Positions 6,849-7,897 of a stretch of 7,897 nt of DNA are shown piece after piece. Position numbers and translations under genes: made by a program. Every line of letters starts with the position of its first letter. The first letter of the stretch is position 1. This DNA is from Akkermansiaceae bacterium (lineage in GTDB: Bacteria > Verrucomicrobiota > Verrucomicrobiia > Verrucomicrobiales > Akkermansiaceae): contig JALZWJ010000102.1 of assembly GCA_023300065.1 (NCBI GenBank), positions 1 through 7,897 of the forward strand. Reading direction: 5' to 3'. The notes beneath the pieces are model-generated. The model was given only the letters and a program-made list of their open reading frames with translations. It ran no database searches and was not told where the DNA came from.

Positions 6849-7169
6849 TTAAACTTTATCGCGGAGTTTTACCTGAGGAAGCGAGCGAGCCACCTTCTCT
6901 TTCAAACTTTTACCTACCTGAAATTTCACGATGGCACGATCCGGAATGGGAATTGTTTTTGTAGGGTCCTTAGGATTCCGGCCGGGACGCCCTTTTGCGA
7001 TCTTGGTTTCAAAGGTCCCGAAGTCGCGAACGACCACGTTATTAGCATCTGCTAATTCGCGGGCCACAATCTCTAAAACGAGGTGAAACATCTTAGATGA
7101 CAAGGTTTGAGTTACTCCCAGTCGGTCACTGACTTCTTGGATAATCTCTTTTTTGGTGAAATTTGACAT
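6849..7169 (-). CDS. HU/IHF family nucleoid DNA-binding protein
   Basis: A 106-residue protein of the bacterial histone-like family, which binds and bends DNA as a dimer. The N-terminal helices (about 4-41, beginning FTKKEIIQEVSDRLGVT) form the dimer body. VVVRDFGTFETK (45-56) is the conserved hinge before the beta-arm, and the arm carries GRPGRNPKDP (60-69), where the Pro of RNP (Pro66) is the DNA-intercalating residue. The tail KFQVGKSLKEKV (82-93) closes the fold. The length is slightly above HU (90) and similar to IHF subunits (94-100), with a short C-terminal extension. HU and IHF cannot be separated from sequence alone. ATG at 7169 has no strong Shine-Dalgarno but lies just after a promoter-like sequence. 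It heads the minus-strand gene run, with the RlpA-like gene only two bases downstream. Confidence 0.93.
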   Translation of the reverse strand: MSNFTKKEIIQEVSDRLGVTQTLSSKMFHLVLEIVARELADANNVVVRDFGTFETKIAKGRPGRNPKDPTKTIPIPDRAIVKFQVGKSLKEKVARSLPQVKLRDKV

Positions 7170-7185
7170 TGGTCTTATAATGAAA

Positions 7186-7198
7186 CTATTATCGATAG
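7186..7198. repeat. Short inverted repeat over the -10 element
   Basis: CTATTATCGATAG has arms CTAT/ATAG around TATCG, with an ATCGAT core. It covers the candidate -10 of the HU promoter, where a regulator binding could block transcription. At 13 bases in an AT-rich promoter it may be chance. Confidence 0.25.
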
Positions 7199-7216
7199 AC
7201 TAACGGAGGCTCACAA
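7188..7216 (-). promoter_or_regulatory. Candidate sigma70 promoter of the HU-led operon
   Basis: On the minus strand TTGTGA (7216-7211, four of six matches to TTGACA) is followed after 17 bases by GATAAT (7193-7188, five of six matches to TATAAT). Transcription would begin near 7181 and leave a leader of about 11 bases before the HU ATG at 7169. The spacing is optimal and no better pair was seen upstream. It could drive HU, the RlpA-like gene, murJ and possibly later genes. Confidence 0.55.
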
Positions 7217-7351
7217 AAGCGCAACTGCAACTGATTCCATTCCTATCACTAGAAAGCAGCCCGCCGACTCGCGTAAAAAGATAAATCACAGGGACCATTC
7301 CAGACAAGGTGATTCACATCTCCATCAGACAGACCTACCCTCAGTCCTGCC

Positions 7352-7897
7352 ATGGAAAAGCCCCTCGCCCATCGACTCCCGCTCACCAGCACGAATGCCT
7401 TTCAGGGCTCACTCCTCGCCTGGTTTCGTGAAAATGCCAAACCCCACCCATGGCGCCAGACTACAGACCCTTGGGCCATTCTCATCTCGGAAATCATGCT
7501 TCAGCAGACCACGGTAGCCTCCGTCCTCGCAAATCGGCGCTTCGAGAAATTCCTGTCTGAGTTCCCTAACATCCAAGCCATCGCAGCCGCCCCGGAGGCC
7601 CAAATCCTGCGCGCTTGGGAGGGCCTAGGTTACTATAACCGGGTCCGCAACCTGCAACGCGCAGCCCTAGCCGTCATCTCAGACTTCGGGGGCACCTTCC
7701 CAAAAGATGCCGCCGCCCTAGCCACCCTCCCCGGAGTCGGCCCCTACACCGCCGGCGCAGTGAGTAGCTTCGCCTTTGACCAACCTGCACCCATTGTCGA
7801 CGGCAACATCGCCCGGGTCCTCTCACGCCTCCTAGATGAGGCTCAGCCCATCGACTCCACCCCCGGCCAAAAAATCATCTGGGCCGCCGCCGCTGCT
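7352..7897 (+). CDS. mutY: A/G-specific adenine glycosylase MutY, N-terminal part
   Basis: The first 182 residues of a base-excision DNA glycosylase that removes adenine mispaired with 8-oxoguanine. Motifs of the HhH-GPD fold are clear: HPWRQTTDPWAILISEIMLQ (32-51) with catalytic Glu47, QQTTVASV (51-58), WEGLGYYNRVRNL (89-101), the helix-hairpin-helix LPGVGPYTAGA (126-136) and IVDGNIARVL (148-157) with catalytic Asp150. The MLQQT and GLGYY motifs are characteristic of MutY rather than endonuclease III. ATG at 7352 is the only start after an in-frame stop at 7310-7312; it has no Shine-Dalgarno. The four iron-sulfur cysteines and the C-terminal NUDIX-like 8-oxoG recognition domain lie beyond the right edge, so completeness cannot be judged. 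The codons are richer in G and C than the preceding intergenic DNA, as expected for a gene. Confidence 0.95.
   Translation, partial: MEKPLAHRLPLTSTNAFQGSLLAWFRENAKPHPWRQTTDPWAILISEIMLQQTTVASVLANRRFEKFLSEFPNIQAIAAAPEAQILRAWEGLGYYNRVRNLQRAALAVISDFGGTFPKDAAALATLPGVGPYTAGAVSSFAFDQPAPIVDGNIARVLSRLLDEAQPIDSTPGQKIIWAAAAA

Larger units (their letters stand above)
7170..7351. other. Divergent intergenic region between the HU-like gene and mutY
   Basis: This 182-base region separates the minus-strand run from the plus-strand mutY gene. It holds the candidate HU promoter near 7188-7216. For mutY I found no convincing promoter: AT-rich bases at 7274-7286 include GATAAA but no -35 at suitable spacing. 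I saw no small gene or stable hairpin. Confidence 0.6.

Noticed and set aside
7221..7233. Tandem hexamer GCAACTGCAACTG upstream of the HU promoter.
   Set aside because: Only two copies with no third or matching inverted partner; chance is sufficient.
7274..7286. AT-rich GATAAA segment as a mutY -10 element.
   Set aside because: The bases 17 upstream are GC-rich (CAGCCC) with no resemblance to a -35 box.
1..7897. CRISPR arrays, tRNA genes, insertion sequences, toxin-antitoxin or phage defence genes.
   Set aside because: None seen: no regularly spaced repeats, no transposase motifs, no cloverleaf candidates, and the space is filled by chromosomal-type genes.

Overview
The window looks like chromosomal DNA from a Gram-negative bacterium of the PVC superphylum, most likely Verrucomicrobiota. 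The clues are a pseudopilin with a degenerate version of the C-terminal H-x-DG layout common in Planctomycetes, Verrucomicrobia and Lentisphaerae, an RlpA-type lipoprotein and a TonB/TolA-like protein that imply an outer membrane, and start codons mostly without a Shine-Dalgarno sequence. This placement is an inference, and nothing in the window proves the genus. There are no rRNA or tRNA genes, mobile elements, CRISPR arrays or phage genes, and no stretch above 300 bases lacks a gene.

Nine of the ten genes lie on the minus strand, packed from about 7169 down to 1. In transcription order they are: an HU/IHF-type DNA-binding protein; a small RlpA-like lipoprotein; the lipid II flippase MurJ with a large extra periplasmic segment; an unrecognised single-pass membrane protein (208 aa); a type IV pilin-like pseudopilin; an ABC-2 ATPase and its permease; a LipM/LplA-type lipoyl-metabolism acyltransferase; and the N-terminal 233 residues of a TonB/TolA-like envelope protein cut by the window edge. 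Gaps are 2, 44, 41, -4, overlap, -4, 10 and 44 bases, so one or a few polycistronic messages are likely. A sigma70-like promoter sits just upstream of the HU gene.

The tenth gene, mutY (A/G-specific adenine glycosylase), runs the other way from 7352 and is cut by the right edge. The 182-base gap between HU and mutY is the only real intergenic region.

Functionally the run mixes envelope biogenesis (MurJ, RlpA-like protein, TonB/TolA-like protein) with a translationally coupled four-gene block (208-aa membrane protein, pseudopilin, ABC ATPase, ABC permease) whose joint role I cannot name. The points most worth following are that block, the roughly 145-residue insertion in MurJ, and the cysteine in the lipoyl enzyme, which suggests octanoyltransferase rather than ligase chemistry. 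I see no clear evidence of a wholly new defence or mobile system here.
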